A stretch of DNA of 41,272 nt from Candidatus Gastranaerophilales bacterium (GTDB taxonomy: Bacteria; Cyanobacteriota; Vampirovibrionia; Gastranaerophilales; Gastranaerophilaceae): assembly GCA_944326455.1 (NCBI GenBank), contig CALVEA010000020.1, positions 1-41,272 of the forward strand, in the 5' to 3' direction. The notes under the pieces are model-generated. The model ran no database searches. It saw nothing but the letters and a program-made list of their open reading frames with translations, and had not been told where the DNA came from. Below, one piece after another: positions 1 through 7,275 of the stretch. How positions within the stretch are numbered: position 1 is the stretch's first letter; every line of letters starts with the position of its first letter. Made by a program: the position numbers and the translations under genes.

Positions 1-1
1 G

Positions 2-46
2 TTAGAAGAGCGAATAAGTAAGCTTGAAAAAAGGTTTCACAACTAA
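2..46 (+). CDS. 3' end of a gene truncated by the window edge
   Basis: Reading frame 2 is open from the first base to a TAA at 44-46 and would encode LEERISKLEKRFHN, a charged coiled-coil-like tail. It is followed 10 bases later by a strong rho-independent terminator, which fits the end of a real transcription unit entering from the left. Too little is visible to name the product. Frame 1 also stops early, so the choice of frame rests on the terminator spacing and the amphipathic composition. Confidence 0.35.
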   Translation, partial: LEERISKLEKRFHN

Positions 47-56
47 GTAGATTTTT

Positions 57-111
57 GCCGGGCGGGCGGGGTAAATATAAAGGTTTCCTCAAATCCCACC
101 CGGCTTTTTTT
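57..111 (+). terminator. Rho-independent terminator
   Basis: GCCGGG (57-62) pairs with CCCGGC (99-104), and after one C/A mismatch GGG (64-66) pairs with CCC (95-97). Seven T residues follow directly. It closes the gene that enters from the left edge. Confidence 0.85.
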
Positions 112-143
112 AGTATTTAAACATTTGAGGCAGACTGCATTAC

Positions 144-169
144 TGTTCATGATAAATTTATCATGGACA
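144..169. repeat. Near-perfect 26-bp palindrome
   Basis: The inner 18 bases (148-165, CATGATAAATTTATCATG) form a perfect palindrome. The outer TGTT/GGACA arms extend it to 26 bp with one mismatch. The half-site TGTCCATGATAAATT recurs at 41124-41138 near the other end of the window, and a related half appears at 301-314, so this is a dispersed intergenic repeat rather than a single-site operator. Confidence 0.75.
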
Positions 170-246
170 GCCGTGCCCAAAATAGGGAGGGTGAAAAAAT
201 CCTTATTCACTTATTCACTTATTCACTTAGTCACTTAGTCACTAGT
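152..246. repeat. Intergenic repeat, copy 1, ending in 8-bp tandem units
   Basis: This stretch is repeated at 301-384. It begins with ATAAATTTATC, runs through a shared block around ACAGCCGTGCCCAAAATAGG, and ends in tandem 8-mers of the form TTATTCAC (three) and TTAGTCAC (two), closing with TAGT. No coding potential is visible. The two copies differ in the number of 8-mers and by one base in the first part. Confidence 0.8.
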
Positions 247-269
247 CATCAACCGGCACCCACCTCAAT

Positions 270-287
270 CCTCCCTCACAAGGGAGG
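270..287. repeat. Small perfect hairpin between the two repeat copies
   Basis: CCTCCCT (270-276) and AGGGAGG (281-287) form a seven-base stem with a CACA loop. The same GGGAGGG/CCTCCC motif occurs inside both repeat copies, so longer-range pairing between copies is also possible. There is no T-tract, so it is not a terminator. Confidence 0.55.
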
Positions 288-300
288 AAGATAATTAATA

Positions 301-384
301 ATAAATTTATCCTGGACAGCCGTGCCCAAAATAGGGAGGGTGAAAAGCTTATTCACTTATTCACTTAGTCACTTAGTCACTAGT
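301..384. repeat. Intergenic repeat, copy 2
   Basis: Second copy of the 152-246 repeat, with the same order of elements but one fewer TTATTCAC unit. Together with the palindrome it fills the gene-free stretch 112-422; I see no gene or RNA there. Confidence 0.8.
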
Positions 385-422
385 GACTATCCCCCCCTCA
401 ATGTTGCACCGAATTTATCTTA

Positions 423-659
423 ATGTTAAACTGTAGCTCTAAGGAGTATGAAAAAGTGACAGCCGGATTAACAAATGAAGAAATTGTAACAAGATTGCTT
501 ACAGCCAATGAAGTGCTAAAGCCTAAAAAGGGAAATTTTTATATTTCAAACCCTACACTTGATACACTTGGAGATTTTTTACTGGATATTGAAACTGAAT
601 ATAAAGAGCCCCCGTCTATTGAAGCAAAAGATACTAAATATATTTTTATCAGGCAATAA
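423..659 (+). CDS. Hypothetical small protein, possibly 5'-truncated
   Basis: 78 residues, not recognised. The sequence has a protein-like composition with mixed helix and strand-like segments (for example GNFYISNPTLDTLGDF). There is no convincing ribosome-binding site before the ATG, and the reading frame is open only back to a TGA at 384-386, exactly where repeat copy 2 ends. A 5' end lost to repeat insertion is therefore possible. It ends at a bidirectional terminator. The alternatives are a short intact gene or a decayed fragment. Confidence 0.45.
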   Translation: MLNCSSKEYEKVTAGLTNEEIVTRLLTANEVLKPKKGNFYISNPTLDTLGDFLLDIETEYKEPPSIEAKDTKYIFIRQ

Positions 660-684
660 AAAAACTCCCCGAAGGGAGTCTTTT
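657..684. terminator. Bidirectional terminator
   Basis: ACTCCC (664-669), loop CGAA, GGGAGT (674-679), with an A-tract before and TTTT after. It serves the plus-strand 78-residue gene and the convergent minus-strand gene whose stop codon is at 683-685. Confidence 0.85.
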
Positions 685-1810
685 ATATTTTCTGGTTAAC
701 AGATTCGCCGTTTCTTCTGAGTAATCCATTGCTGAACTCATAGTCTTGAGCTTTGTGAGAGAAGCCGTCTTTCTTAGCTTTTGCTTCACTGTCAGCGTGT
801 CTGTCAACTTTATATTTATTACCATCAACTTGCTGAATTGTGTGTTTATACTCGAGATGACCGACATTTGAACAATCAACTGTGTAAGATAATTTACCAT
901 TATTTGCTTCAATGTTATCTATTTTACCGGCTATCCATTTATCTAAACCTGCTGATGGATTGTGAGCTACCGCTACCGGGATATTTTTACCATCTGCGAT
1001 TCCTTTTAGTTTAGTTAAATTATCTGCGGTTAAATCACTTGGAAGAGACAATGCCCAAATTTTACCATTTTTGCCGTCAATTTGAATTGGTTTTACACCA
1101 AGACCTTTTAATGTATTCTTGTCATCTTCTGTAAGATTTGGAATATTTGCCCAATCATCAGGTACTGAGCGCTCTATATTCTGCGTATCAACAGGAGGTT
1201 GAGCTGCTGGAGTAGTTTTAATCGTTGATAATATACCTTTAAGGTTTTCATAAGTACCTTGATCTAATGGTTTTGCATTTTCATCTGAAGCATCTTTAGC
1301 ATCATCTAACTTTTTATTCAAAGCTGCTACTTCTTCAGGTGTTACATTACCGGACTTAGCTTTTTCTGCCAAAGCCTTAACTTCACCTGACAATTTGTTT
1401 ATTGCCTCGTGGTCAATATCATCTTTGTACTTGACTTCTGTTCGAACTACAGTTCTTTCTGAGCTGTCAGATCTGCGGTATCTGCCATAGTCACTGCCAT
1501 CACCAACGCGTCCGGCACCGCCGCCCCAGCCGAATGTAGGCATACCCATACCCATGCCCCAGCCACCGCCGAAGCCCATACCGCCAAGACCAAGCCAGCC
1601 GCCCAGCATATTAAGACCACCCATAAACCAGTTGCCAATACCATATCCCAGTCCGGTCGCCAGACCGCTCCAGAAGTTACCGTGTCTGCCGCTGCAGTTA
1701 TAAGTAATATTAAATATGCTTCCATAATTATTACCGCCGCCATGGCATGCGCCGTGACCGTGGAACATTTCATAGTGTTGGAAAGCTGAATGACATCTGC
1801 CTACTGACAT
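683..1810 (-). CDS. Gly-rich hypothetical protein, 375 aa
   Basis: Function unknown. Residues 1-30 are rich in His, Cys and Gly (HGHGACHGGG). Residues 30-105 form a Gly/Met/Trp-rich low-complexity tract with short runs such as GGWGMGMGMP that could be membrane-associating. From about 115 the protein becomes charged and soluble-looking, with a helical part (EAINKLSGEVKALAEK) and a C-terminal mixed domain. There is no classical signal peptide. The start follows GAGGTAAG at good spacing. The intergenic region upstream contains a 16-bp-arm inverted repeat shared with the divergent gene at 2009. Probably lineage-specific. Confidence 0.75.
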   Translation of the reverse strand: MSVGRCHSAFQHYEMFHGHGACHGGGNNYGSIFNITYNCSGRHGNFWSGLATGLGYGIGNWFMGGLNMLGGWLGLGGMGFGGGWGMGMGMPTFGWGGGAGRVGDGSDYGRYRRSDSSERTVVRTEVKYKDDIDHEAINKLSGEVKALAEKAKSGNVTPEEVAALNKKLDDAKDASDENAKPLDQGTYENLKGILSTIKTTPAAQPPVDTQNIERSVPDDWANIPNLTEDDKNTLKGLGVKPIQIDGKNGKIWALSLPSDLTADNLTKLKGIADGKNIPVAVAHNPSAGLDKWIAGKIDNIEANNGKLSYTVDCSNVGHLEYKHTIQQVDGNKYKVDRHADSEAKAKKDGFSHKAQDYEFSNGLLRRNGESVNQKI

Positions 1811-1886
1811 AATTCTTACCTCATCTTATTTACATCTTATATATATATTAAGTATATATCAACCCTGCAATTTCACACTTTATTTA

Positions 1887-1931
1887 ATTTGTTACAAAAC
1901 TTTACATTAATTATTAAGTTTTGTAACAAAT
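1887..1931. promoter_or_regulatory. Long inverted repeat in a divergent intergenic region
   Basis: Positions 1887-1902 and 1916-1931 are perfect 16-bp complementary arms (core TTTGTTACAAAACTT) around a 13-nt AT-rich spacer. The arms contain TTGTTACA/TGTAACAA, a motif also seen at 21921-21930 and 32493-32501. There is no T-tract, and the site lies between two divergent genes, so a regulator-binding site or cruciform is more likely than a terminator. Confidence 0.6.
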
Positions 1932-1944
1932 AGTCTCAAAGCAC

Positions 1945-1971
1945 TAAAGTTTTCAGAAAAAATGCCGATAT
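1945..1971 (+). promoter_or_regulatory. Sigma-28 (FliA-type) promoter
   Basis: TAAAGTTT at 1945-1952, exactly 11 bases, then GCCGATAT at 1964-1971. The consensus for the flagellar sigma factor is TAAAGTTT-N11-GCCGATAA, so 15 of 16 specified bases match at the right spacing. It points at the gene starting at 2009. Confidence 0.8.
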
Positions 1972-2008
1972 ATATATTACGAAAAGGGATTAAAAAAGGT
2001 ATCGGAAA

Positions 2009-2407
2009 ATGGGAATAAATATTACACACACTATGGATTTATTTCAGTTTGAAAATAAAGAAAGTTTGAGAAACACTGCTAAAAACATTCTTAACAAAAA
2101 CGGAGCATCCGAAGAGACTGCTCAAAAAATTGTTGAAAAAACGATTTTTGATTCAAATAAACAAATTAAAGAAATTTATTCTAATCCGCAACTTGCAGTT
2201 ATCAAAGCATCATCTCAAATAACATTGAATAATTCTTTAAAAGAAACTTTAAAATATCTAAAAAGCCACGCTAATGAAAAAATTACAAAAAAACCTGTTC
2301 TGGGAGAACTTTGGGATAAATTAAGCAACTCAAAGGACAGCTCTTATAAAGGAGAGCTATTAGACTTTCAGATTGATGACAAAGCTGTAAATATTTTTGC
2401 TGCTTAA
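2009..2407 (+). CDS. Hypothetical protein under a sigma-28 promoter
   Basis: 132 residues, mainly predicted helical and Lys/Glu/Asn-rich, with no signal peptide or membrane segment. I do not recognise the family. Its promoter is the strongest clue: a near-consensus flagellar sigma site lies 38 bases upstream, so it is probably expressed with late flagellar or motility genes. An AAAAAGG sequence before the ATG can act as ribosome-binding site. Its last four bases overlap the convergent YhcH-type gene. A chaperone, regulator or motility accessory role is possible but not shown. Confidence 0.75.
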   Translation: MGINITHTMDLFQFENKESLRNTAKNILNKNGASEETAQKIVEKTIFDSNKQIKEIYSNPQLAVIKASSQITLNNSLKETLKYLKSHANEKITKKPVLGELWDKLSNSKDSSYKGELLDFQIDDKAVNIFAA

Positions 2408-2856
2408 TTAAATAGGGCTTTTACTACAACTTTTTTTACTGTTTTAGTTTCGCCGGGATTAATTGACGGTTTGTGAGCATCATGCGGATAAAAAAGCAGG
2501 AATTCACCTTCATTTAACTCTTGAAACTCCTCTTCCGTTTTTGCGTGTAAAAATTCAATATCATTATCCCGGTTATATGCTATGGCAGAAACACAGTCAG
2601 ATAAGTCCCTGACACCAACCAATTCATTACCTGATATCATATATTGTATATCAATATATTTTTTATGTGCTTCATAGTCAGCATCCGGTTTTGTCTCATA
2701 AATCTGAACATTTGCCCAGAGATTCTCCCCGTCAATTACGTATTTACCGGGTTCAATTTCCTTAAGATTTGTCTCCCTCAGCCACTGAAAACCTTTCTTA
2801 ATATTTTCAGATAAGCTTTCATAAACTTGTGAATTTACTAATCTGTCTTTTATCAT
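2404..2856 (-). CDS. YhcH/YjgK/YiaL family cupin protein
   Basis: 150 residues, the normal length for this family (DUF386; E. coli YhcH/NanQ and EbgC relatives). These are small metal-binding cupins linked to sialic acid and other sugar metabolism. The hallmark stretches HKKYIDIQYMISG (around residue 64) and FLLFYPHDAHKPSI (around residue 119) are present; the histidines of these stretches and nearby acidic residues are the likely metal ligands. A sugar-isomerising role would fit the neuB gene elsewhere in the window, but the two are 14 kb apart. The substrate cannot be told from sequence. Confidence 0.88.
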   Translation of the reverse strand: MIKDRLVNSQVYESLSENIKKGFQWLRETNLKEIEPGKYVIDGENLWANVQIYETKPDADYEAHKKYIDIQYMISGNELVGVRDLSDCVSAIAYNRDNDIEFLHAKTEEEFQELNEGEFLLFYPHDAHKPSINPGETKTVKKVVVKALFN

Positions 2857-2939
2857 AAGTACTCCTGTAACTATCTCTCATTCTAATTCTTAAACATGAT
2901 TTTCACCAAAATATTAACAAAACTTTACAATTTATAAAT

Positions 2940-2985
2940 AAAAAGGCAATTTTTGTAAATTGAAAAACTTTATATCTATGTAAGG
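2940..2985 (+). promoter_or_regulatory. Conserved promoter-like motif, copy 1
   Basis: AAAAAGGCAATTT (2940-2952), 14 bases, ACTTTATAT (2967-2975), then CTATGTAAGG. The same two blocks with the same 14-base spacing occur on the minus strand at 8885-8920 and 21877-21912. ACTTTATAT probably contains the -10 element. It drives the gene at 3011. Confidence 0.65.
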
Positions 2986-3010
2986 TTAGAAAAAGTTAGG
3001 TAGGTTCATT

Positions 3011-3523
3011 ATGTTAATGGCATTCTGGGAAACCCAGAGATTAACACGCGAAATAAATAATCTTGAAAAGCAGGCGATGCAGGTCCAAACAAGACTTTCG
3101 CACTACCAAAAGTATGCAAGTGTTTTAGGGGGTTCGTCTATACTTACTTTAGGTAATATAGCAGGAATCTCCGCTGAATTATTACCGAGGGCATCTTTAT
3201 TTGCACAGTACTCAGATCAAGTAAGTTCTATGAGTGCAATGCAAAACCTTCAAGCTATGAAATATATGGGAAGAGTTCCTTATACCGGTAATCCAATGGT
3301 TCAATACCAGATGGAAATGAGTGCATTCAGGAGTTTCAAAGAACAATCAATGAAAGCTCTAAAACAGCAAGAAGCTCAAATTATGAATGAAAAAGAAAAA
3401 GAGATTCAACTGGAACTTAATGATATAGAACAAAGACTTAAAATGAAACGAGCAAGACTACAGTCAGTGAAAGAATTAGCTTCACGTGAAGCTGAAGAAG
3501 AAGCTCCAAGATTTGGACTTTAG
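3011..3523 (+). CDS. Hypothetical coiled-coil protein
   Basis: 170 residues. Residues 5-40 and 100-165 are strongly charged helices with heptad character (for example EKEKEIQLELNDIEQRLKMK), separated by a middle segment rich in Met, Ala and Gly. There is no signal peptide and the family is not recognised. AGGTAGG sits 5 bases before the first ATG, which is why I keep it over the ATG two codons later. The upstream promoter-like motif is shared with the coiled-coil gene next to flagellin, hinting at joint regulation. A structural or motility-related role is a guess. Confidence 0.75.
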   Translation: MLMAFWETQRLTREINNLEKQAMQVQTRLSHYQKYASVLGGSSILTLGNIAGISAELLPRASLFAQYSDQVSSMSAMQNLQAMKYMGRVPYTGNPMVQYQMEMSAFRSFKEQSMKALKQQEAQIMNEKEKEIQLELNDIEQRLKMKRARLQSVKELASREAEEEAPRFGL

Positions 3524-3583
3524 TAACAAGTTATTATAAAAGTTAAAACTCTAAAAACATAATGTGAAGTGTATACCTATTAA

Positions 3584-4228
3584 CTAAATTTCCCCTCGCC
3601 TCTTCTGACAAAGAGGCTTTTTCTTTATTGCTACGGCAAAACTGTTTTGAAGAGCGTGTAATTTATCATTATATGCAACAACATTATAATCAAAGTATTT
3701 TGCAAATTCTAAAAAAGTTTCCGTATTCCAAACACTATAATGAGCATCAGGATATCTTAGAGTTTTATCATAAGAATTGTGCCTGTTAACAAATTCTTCA
3801 ATAGTTGTGCAGACCCTATTCTTGTCAAAAGTTCTGTCTTTATGAGGTATAATGCAGACTACATATTTATTTGGCTTTACAATTCTCAGCCACTCATTTA
3901 TAGCAGCTACCGGATCATAAAAATGCTCTAAAACATGGCTTGAAAAAACGAAATCTACAGAATTATCCGCTAAAGGGATATTGTCGCCGCTTGCTACTAT
4001 ATCAACTTTCTTAATTCCGTTACCTTTATCAAGCTGCTCTTTTGTATAACAATCTTCAATTTTATCGTGAGAAGAAATATCAACATTAATGGCTCTGAAC
4101 TTAAACACGGAATGAGAAGCTCCACCGATTTCTACACCGTAACCTTTACAATATTTTGATACGATTTTAGGATATTTATATACCAGTTTCAGCCCAAGCT
4201 TCTTCCTTATATAATTCAGCACAGTCAT
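3584..4228 (-). CDS. Class I SAM-dependent methyltransferase
   Basis: 214 residues from the ATG at 4228, which follows AGAGAT and lies 10 bases after the upstream stop; an upstream TTG at 4258 would overlap the previous gene. GYGVEIGGA is the glycine-rich SAM loop (motif I), DIVASGDNIPLADNSVDFVFSSHVLEHF is motif II and the Methyltransf_11 'post' region, and EWLRIVKPNKYVVCIIPH follows. It resembles small methyltransferases from polysaccharide or lipid pathways, but the substrate is unknown. It is the last gene of a probable run with the secreted protein, yibE/F and ruvB. Confidence 0.85.
   Translation of the reverse strand: MTVLNYIRKKLGLKLVYKYPKIVSKYCKGYGVEIGGASHSVFKFRAINVDISSHDKIEDCYTKEQLDKGNGIKKVDIVASGDNIPLADNSVDFVFSSHVLEHFYDPVAAINEWLRIVKPNKYVVCIIPHKDRTFDKNRVCTTIEEFVNRHNSYDKTLRYPDAHYSVWNTETFLEFAKYFDYNVVAYNDKLHALQNSFAVAIKKKPLCQKRRGEI
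3598..3622 (+). terminator. Terminator inside the convergent methyltransferase gene
   Basis: GCCTCTT (3598-3604), loop CTGACA, AAGAGGC (3611-3617), then TTTTT. It suits the plus-strand gene ending at 3523 and lies within the last codons of the minus-strand methyltransferase. Confidence 0.65.
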
Positions 4229-4238
4229 GGATAAATCT

Positions 4239-4925
4239 CTAGTACACCGGGATATCAATAGGTGTAAGCAGCTTAACAGTTAACACATCACCGGTATTAA
4301 TATAAACGTCCTGCCCCTTCCTAAACATATCTGCGACACTGTCTCCAATGAAATACCCAACACCTCCAATAAATCCGCCGATTGCGCATATAGGAGCCGT
4401 TAAATATTGAATCCCCGGAGCAGATTCACCGGCTTTCATACCGTACTGAGTCGCATTGACTGTTATATCACAACCTTTTTTATAATTATTTTTAACAGCC
4501 TCACCGTAACCCAAGTTTTTATACAAACCGCCGTCATAATATATGTTTTCAAATTGACATACTGCCATATCAAGCGGGATTTGACGTCCTGTAGGAGTTA
4601 CAACATGGTCAAAATCAAGATACAACTTTGCCCCTCTGGAGAACATTTTGGCAGTTTTTACATCTGCAACGCTGCCTCTTACAATCGTTCCTGCCGGCAA
4701 AATTACATTTGTACCGCTTGTTTGCTCATTCAGCATAGTTGCGGTAAAAGAATCTCCCGTACTGCCGGAAAATGTGCTTACGGGCTGCAAGAATTCCAAT
4801 TTAAACAATGTGCCTTCAGGAATTCTTTTTGTCTTAGCATCAGCCCTGAATGGACCAGCCCAGACAGTTGTTGCCGTCAAACAGAATACCATTGTTAATA
4901 TTATAAAAGATTTAATACTTCTCAT
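4239..4925 (-). CDS. Secreted protein of unknown function
   Basis: 228 residues from the ATG at 4925, chosen because AGGAGAGA lies just upstream and the product then starts with a clear signal peptide (MRSIKSFIILTMVFCLTATTVWA). The mature part looks beta-rich: an IPEGT...LKLEFLQPVST segment, an LPAGTIVRGSV...GAKLYLDFDHVVTPTGRQIPL segment, a Gly-rich hydrophobic stretch (APICAIGGFIGGVGYFIG), then TGDVLTVKLLTPI. The secreted protein at 32527 has a similar order of elements, suggesting distant paralogy. Likely envelope-associated. Confidence 0.8.
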   Translation of the reverse strand: MRSIKSFIILTMVFCLTATTVWAGPFRADAKTKRIPEGTLFKLEFLQPVSTFSGSTGDSFTATMLNEQTSGTNVILPAGTIVRGSVADVKTAKMFSRGAKLYLDFDHVVTPTGRQIPLDMAVCQFENIYYDGGLYKNLGYGEAVKNNYKKGCDITVNATQYGMKAGESAPGIQYLTAPICAIGGFIGGVGYFIGDSVADMFRKGQDVYINTGDVLTVKLLTPIDIPVY

Positions 4926-4977
4926 AAGTCTCTCCTCATAAAATGCACACTGAGTATAGCACATTCACAAGGAAAAA

Positions 4978-6114
4978 TCAATTTCCATCAATACTACTAA
5001 AATCAGATTTTAAAACTGTTTCAGGCTTTATAACAACTTTTTTAACTAAGTTTGCCGCAACTAGGGCAGTAATCGGAACACAAATTACAATAGCACAGCT
5101 GCCAATAAGAGCTGATGCTATCTCCGTTACAACTTGATTGAGGTTAATAAATTTCTGCAAATCAATATTAGATGCCAATAGCAAAAGCGGCAGAGAACCG
5201 CCCAGATAAACCAGTATCAGTGTATTTGCCATTGTTCCTATTATATCCCGACCCACATTCATGCCGGATACAAATAGTTCTTTTACAGTCTTTGTATTAT
5301 CTATGACATATATTTCATTAATAGTACTTGCGATAGACATTGCAACATCCATCACCGCCCCCAGCGTCGCAAGCATCATTGTAGAAATTACAATACTAAT
5401 AAAATCCAGTTCCGGATGAGCTGAATATAAAAACATTGTATTTTCACTGCTAAATCCGTTTAGAGAGGCAGCTTTTACCGTTATAAAAGACAAGATGCCG
5501 GCGAAAACCAGGCTAAGTGTACATCCCAAAACAGCGGATGTGCTTTTTTTATTAAATCCGCCGACAAGATACATTGTAAGAGCTGTTGAAAGAATACTTA
5601 TAAGTATTGTACCTAAAATTGGATTGACTCCAATTAAGACAAGGGGACATAAACAGTTATAAATCAATACACAAGTTACAACTATAGAAATCAAGCTATA
5701 GAAGCCCTTCTTTCTTCCCACATAGATTAATAGACCGCAGAAAATTACAGACAACAACACCAACACATTTGAACGGTATATATCTTCTACAGAATATTCA
5801 AGCCCATTTTCTGAATCTTCCACATGCAGAATAACTTTACTCCCGTTTTTTAGCTTTATATCATAGTATGGATTTCCGGTAAGAATATTATCCAGCGTAA
5901 TTATCTCCCCTTTGTCCGCGCCTTTTATTATTTTTATGTCTACAACTTGTTTAACTTGCGCTACATCAGAATCCTCATTTAAATCAATATAATCAACTTT
6001 CTGAACTACCCCAAGCTCAGACGGATAGATTTTAGCAGAAACATCATCCTCAACAGCAAAAGAGCACGAAACAAAAGATAAAAATATCATCAATATCAAA
6101 AATACTTTTTTCAT
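4978..6114 (-). CDS. YibE/F family membrane protein
   Basis: 378 residues. An N-terminal signal-like segment (residues 1-20) is followed by an extracytoplasmic beta-rich domain (to about 115) with KGEIITLDN and NGSKVILHV, then about eight hydrophobic helices. Characteristic YibE/F stretches are GRKKGFYSL, ATLGAVMDVAMSIASTI and GRDIIGTMANTLILVYLGGSLPLLL. The family is a polytopic membrane protein of uncertain function, possibly transport. It begins 10 bases after the ruvB stop, so the two are probably co-transcribed. Confidence 0.88.
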   Translation of the reverse strand: MKKVFLILMIFLSFVSCSFAVEDDVSAKIYPSELGVVQKVDYIDLNEDSDVAQVKQVVDIKIIKGADKGEIITLDNILTGNPYYDIKLKNGSKVILHVEDSENGLEYSVEDIYRSNVLVLLSVIFCGLLIYVGRKKGFYSLISIVVTCVLIYNCLCPLVLIGVNPILGTILISILSTALTMYLVGGFNKKSTSAVLGCTLSLVFAGILSFITVKAASLNGFSSENTMFLYSAHPELDFISIVISTMMLATLGAVMDVAMSIASTINEIYVIDNTKTVKELFVSGMNVGRDIIGTMANTLILVYLGGSLPLLLLASNIDLQKFINLNQVVTEIASALIGSCAIVICVPITALVAANLVKKVVIKPETVLKSDFSSIDGN

Positions 6115-6124
6115 ATCTCATCAC

Positions 6125-7192
6125 CTACATATCAAAAAGCGAAGTTTGACAGGAAGGCTGCTTTACCCCTAAATGTCTGTAACCTTCCGGGGAGACTTTT
6201 CTCCCTCTCGGAGTCCGTTGCAAGAAGCCCGCCTGCAGCAAGTAAGGTTCACATACATCCTCAATAGTCCTTACATCTTCACTTAATGCCGCAGCTATTG
6301 TTTCAATACCGACCGGTCCGCCGTCATATTTTTCTATAATTAAATTTAAAAGAGCACGGTCTGTTGTATCAAGCCCATATTTATCAATTTTCAAAATATC
6401 AAGAGATTCATTCGCAACGGTTTCATCTATAATTCCGTTATACTTAACCAGCGCAAAATCAGAGACTCTCTTTACAAGCCTATTTGCAATTCTTGGAGTA
6501 CCTCTTGAACGCATTGCAATCGCTTTTGCACCATTTTCAGTTATATCTATTTCCAAAATACGAGCTGTGCGCATAACTACTTGTGCTAACTCATCAACCG
6601 TATAGAACTCCAAACGGTGAATCATCCCAAATCTATCCCTTAACGGACCTGAAAGTTCCCCGGCTTTGGTTGTTGCACCAATTAACGTAAATTTAGGAAT
6701 AGGTATTCTTAAAGTTTTAGCCGTCTGGCTCTTGCCTGTTGTCATATCAAGAGTAAAATCTTCCATTGCAGGATAAAGTATTTCCTCCGCGACCTTGTTT
6801 AAACGGTGTATTTCATCAATAAACAGGATTTCACCGCCTTTTAATGACATTAGTATACCTATTATATCCCGCGGACGCTCAAGAGCAGGCGCAGATGTTA
6901 TTTTTATATCCACTCCCATTTGCGCAGCTATAACACCGGCAATCGTAGTTTTACCTAATCCCGGAGGTCCGTAAAATAAAAGATGATCAAGAGGCTTATT
7001 CCTTCTTTTCGCTGCCTCTAAAGTTATTTTCAGAGTTTCTTTCAGACTGCTCTGCCCTATATAGCTGTCAAAATCTTTTGGTCTTATACTATTCTCAAAA
7101 GTTTTGTCATACTCAATACTATCCGGTTTAACAACCGGATTCCTCTTCAAGGGCTTGTTAATATTTTTATTATCGTCTGATACTATAGCCAT
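6125..7192 (-). CDS. ruvB: Holliday junction branch migration helicase RuvB
   Basis: 355 residues, the usual length. RuvB is the hexameric AAA+ motor that, with RuvA, drives branch migration of recombination intermediates. Walker A GPPGLGKT is at 75-82, Walker B LFIDEIH at 123-129, sensor 1 is LIGATTKAG, and the arginine finger lies in [10 protein letters not shown]-terminal winged helix ends with [12 protein letters not shown]. The first 30 residues are a lineage-specific extension. There is no Shine-Dalgarno sequence; TAATAT ends six bases before the ATG, so a leaderless transcript is possible. Confidence 0.97.
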   Translation of the reverse strand: MAIVSDDNKNINKPLKRNPVVKPDSIEYDKTFENSIRPKDFDSYIGQSSLKETLKITLEAAKRRNKPLDHLLFYGPPGLGKTTIAGVIAAQMGVDIKITSAPALERPRDIIGILMSLKGGEILFIDEIHRLNKVAEEILYPAMEDFTLDMTTGKSQTAKTLRIPIPKFTLIGATTKAGELSGPLRDRFGMIHRLEFYTVDELAQVVMRTARILEIDITENGAKAIAMRSRGTPRIANRLVKRVSDFALVKYNGIIDETVANESLDILKIDKYGLDTTDRALLNLIIEKYDGGPVGIETIAAALSEDVRTIEDVCEPYLLQAGFLQRTPRGRKVSPEGYRHLGVKQPSCQTSLFDM

Positions 7193-7275
7193 ATATAAAT
7201 ATTAGCATAAATGGAGAGTTTTGGATATTTTAAATTCCATTCTCAGACAAAACTATACGTGATTTTTAACCATAC

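Noticed and set aside
1447..1773. Second open reading frame within the Gly-rich gene
   Set aside because: It is an alternative frame of the low-complexity Gly/Met tract, with no ribosome-binding site.
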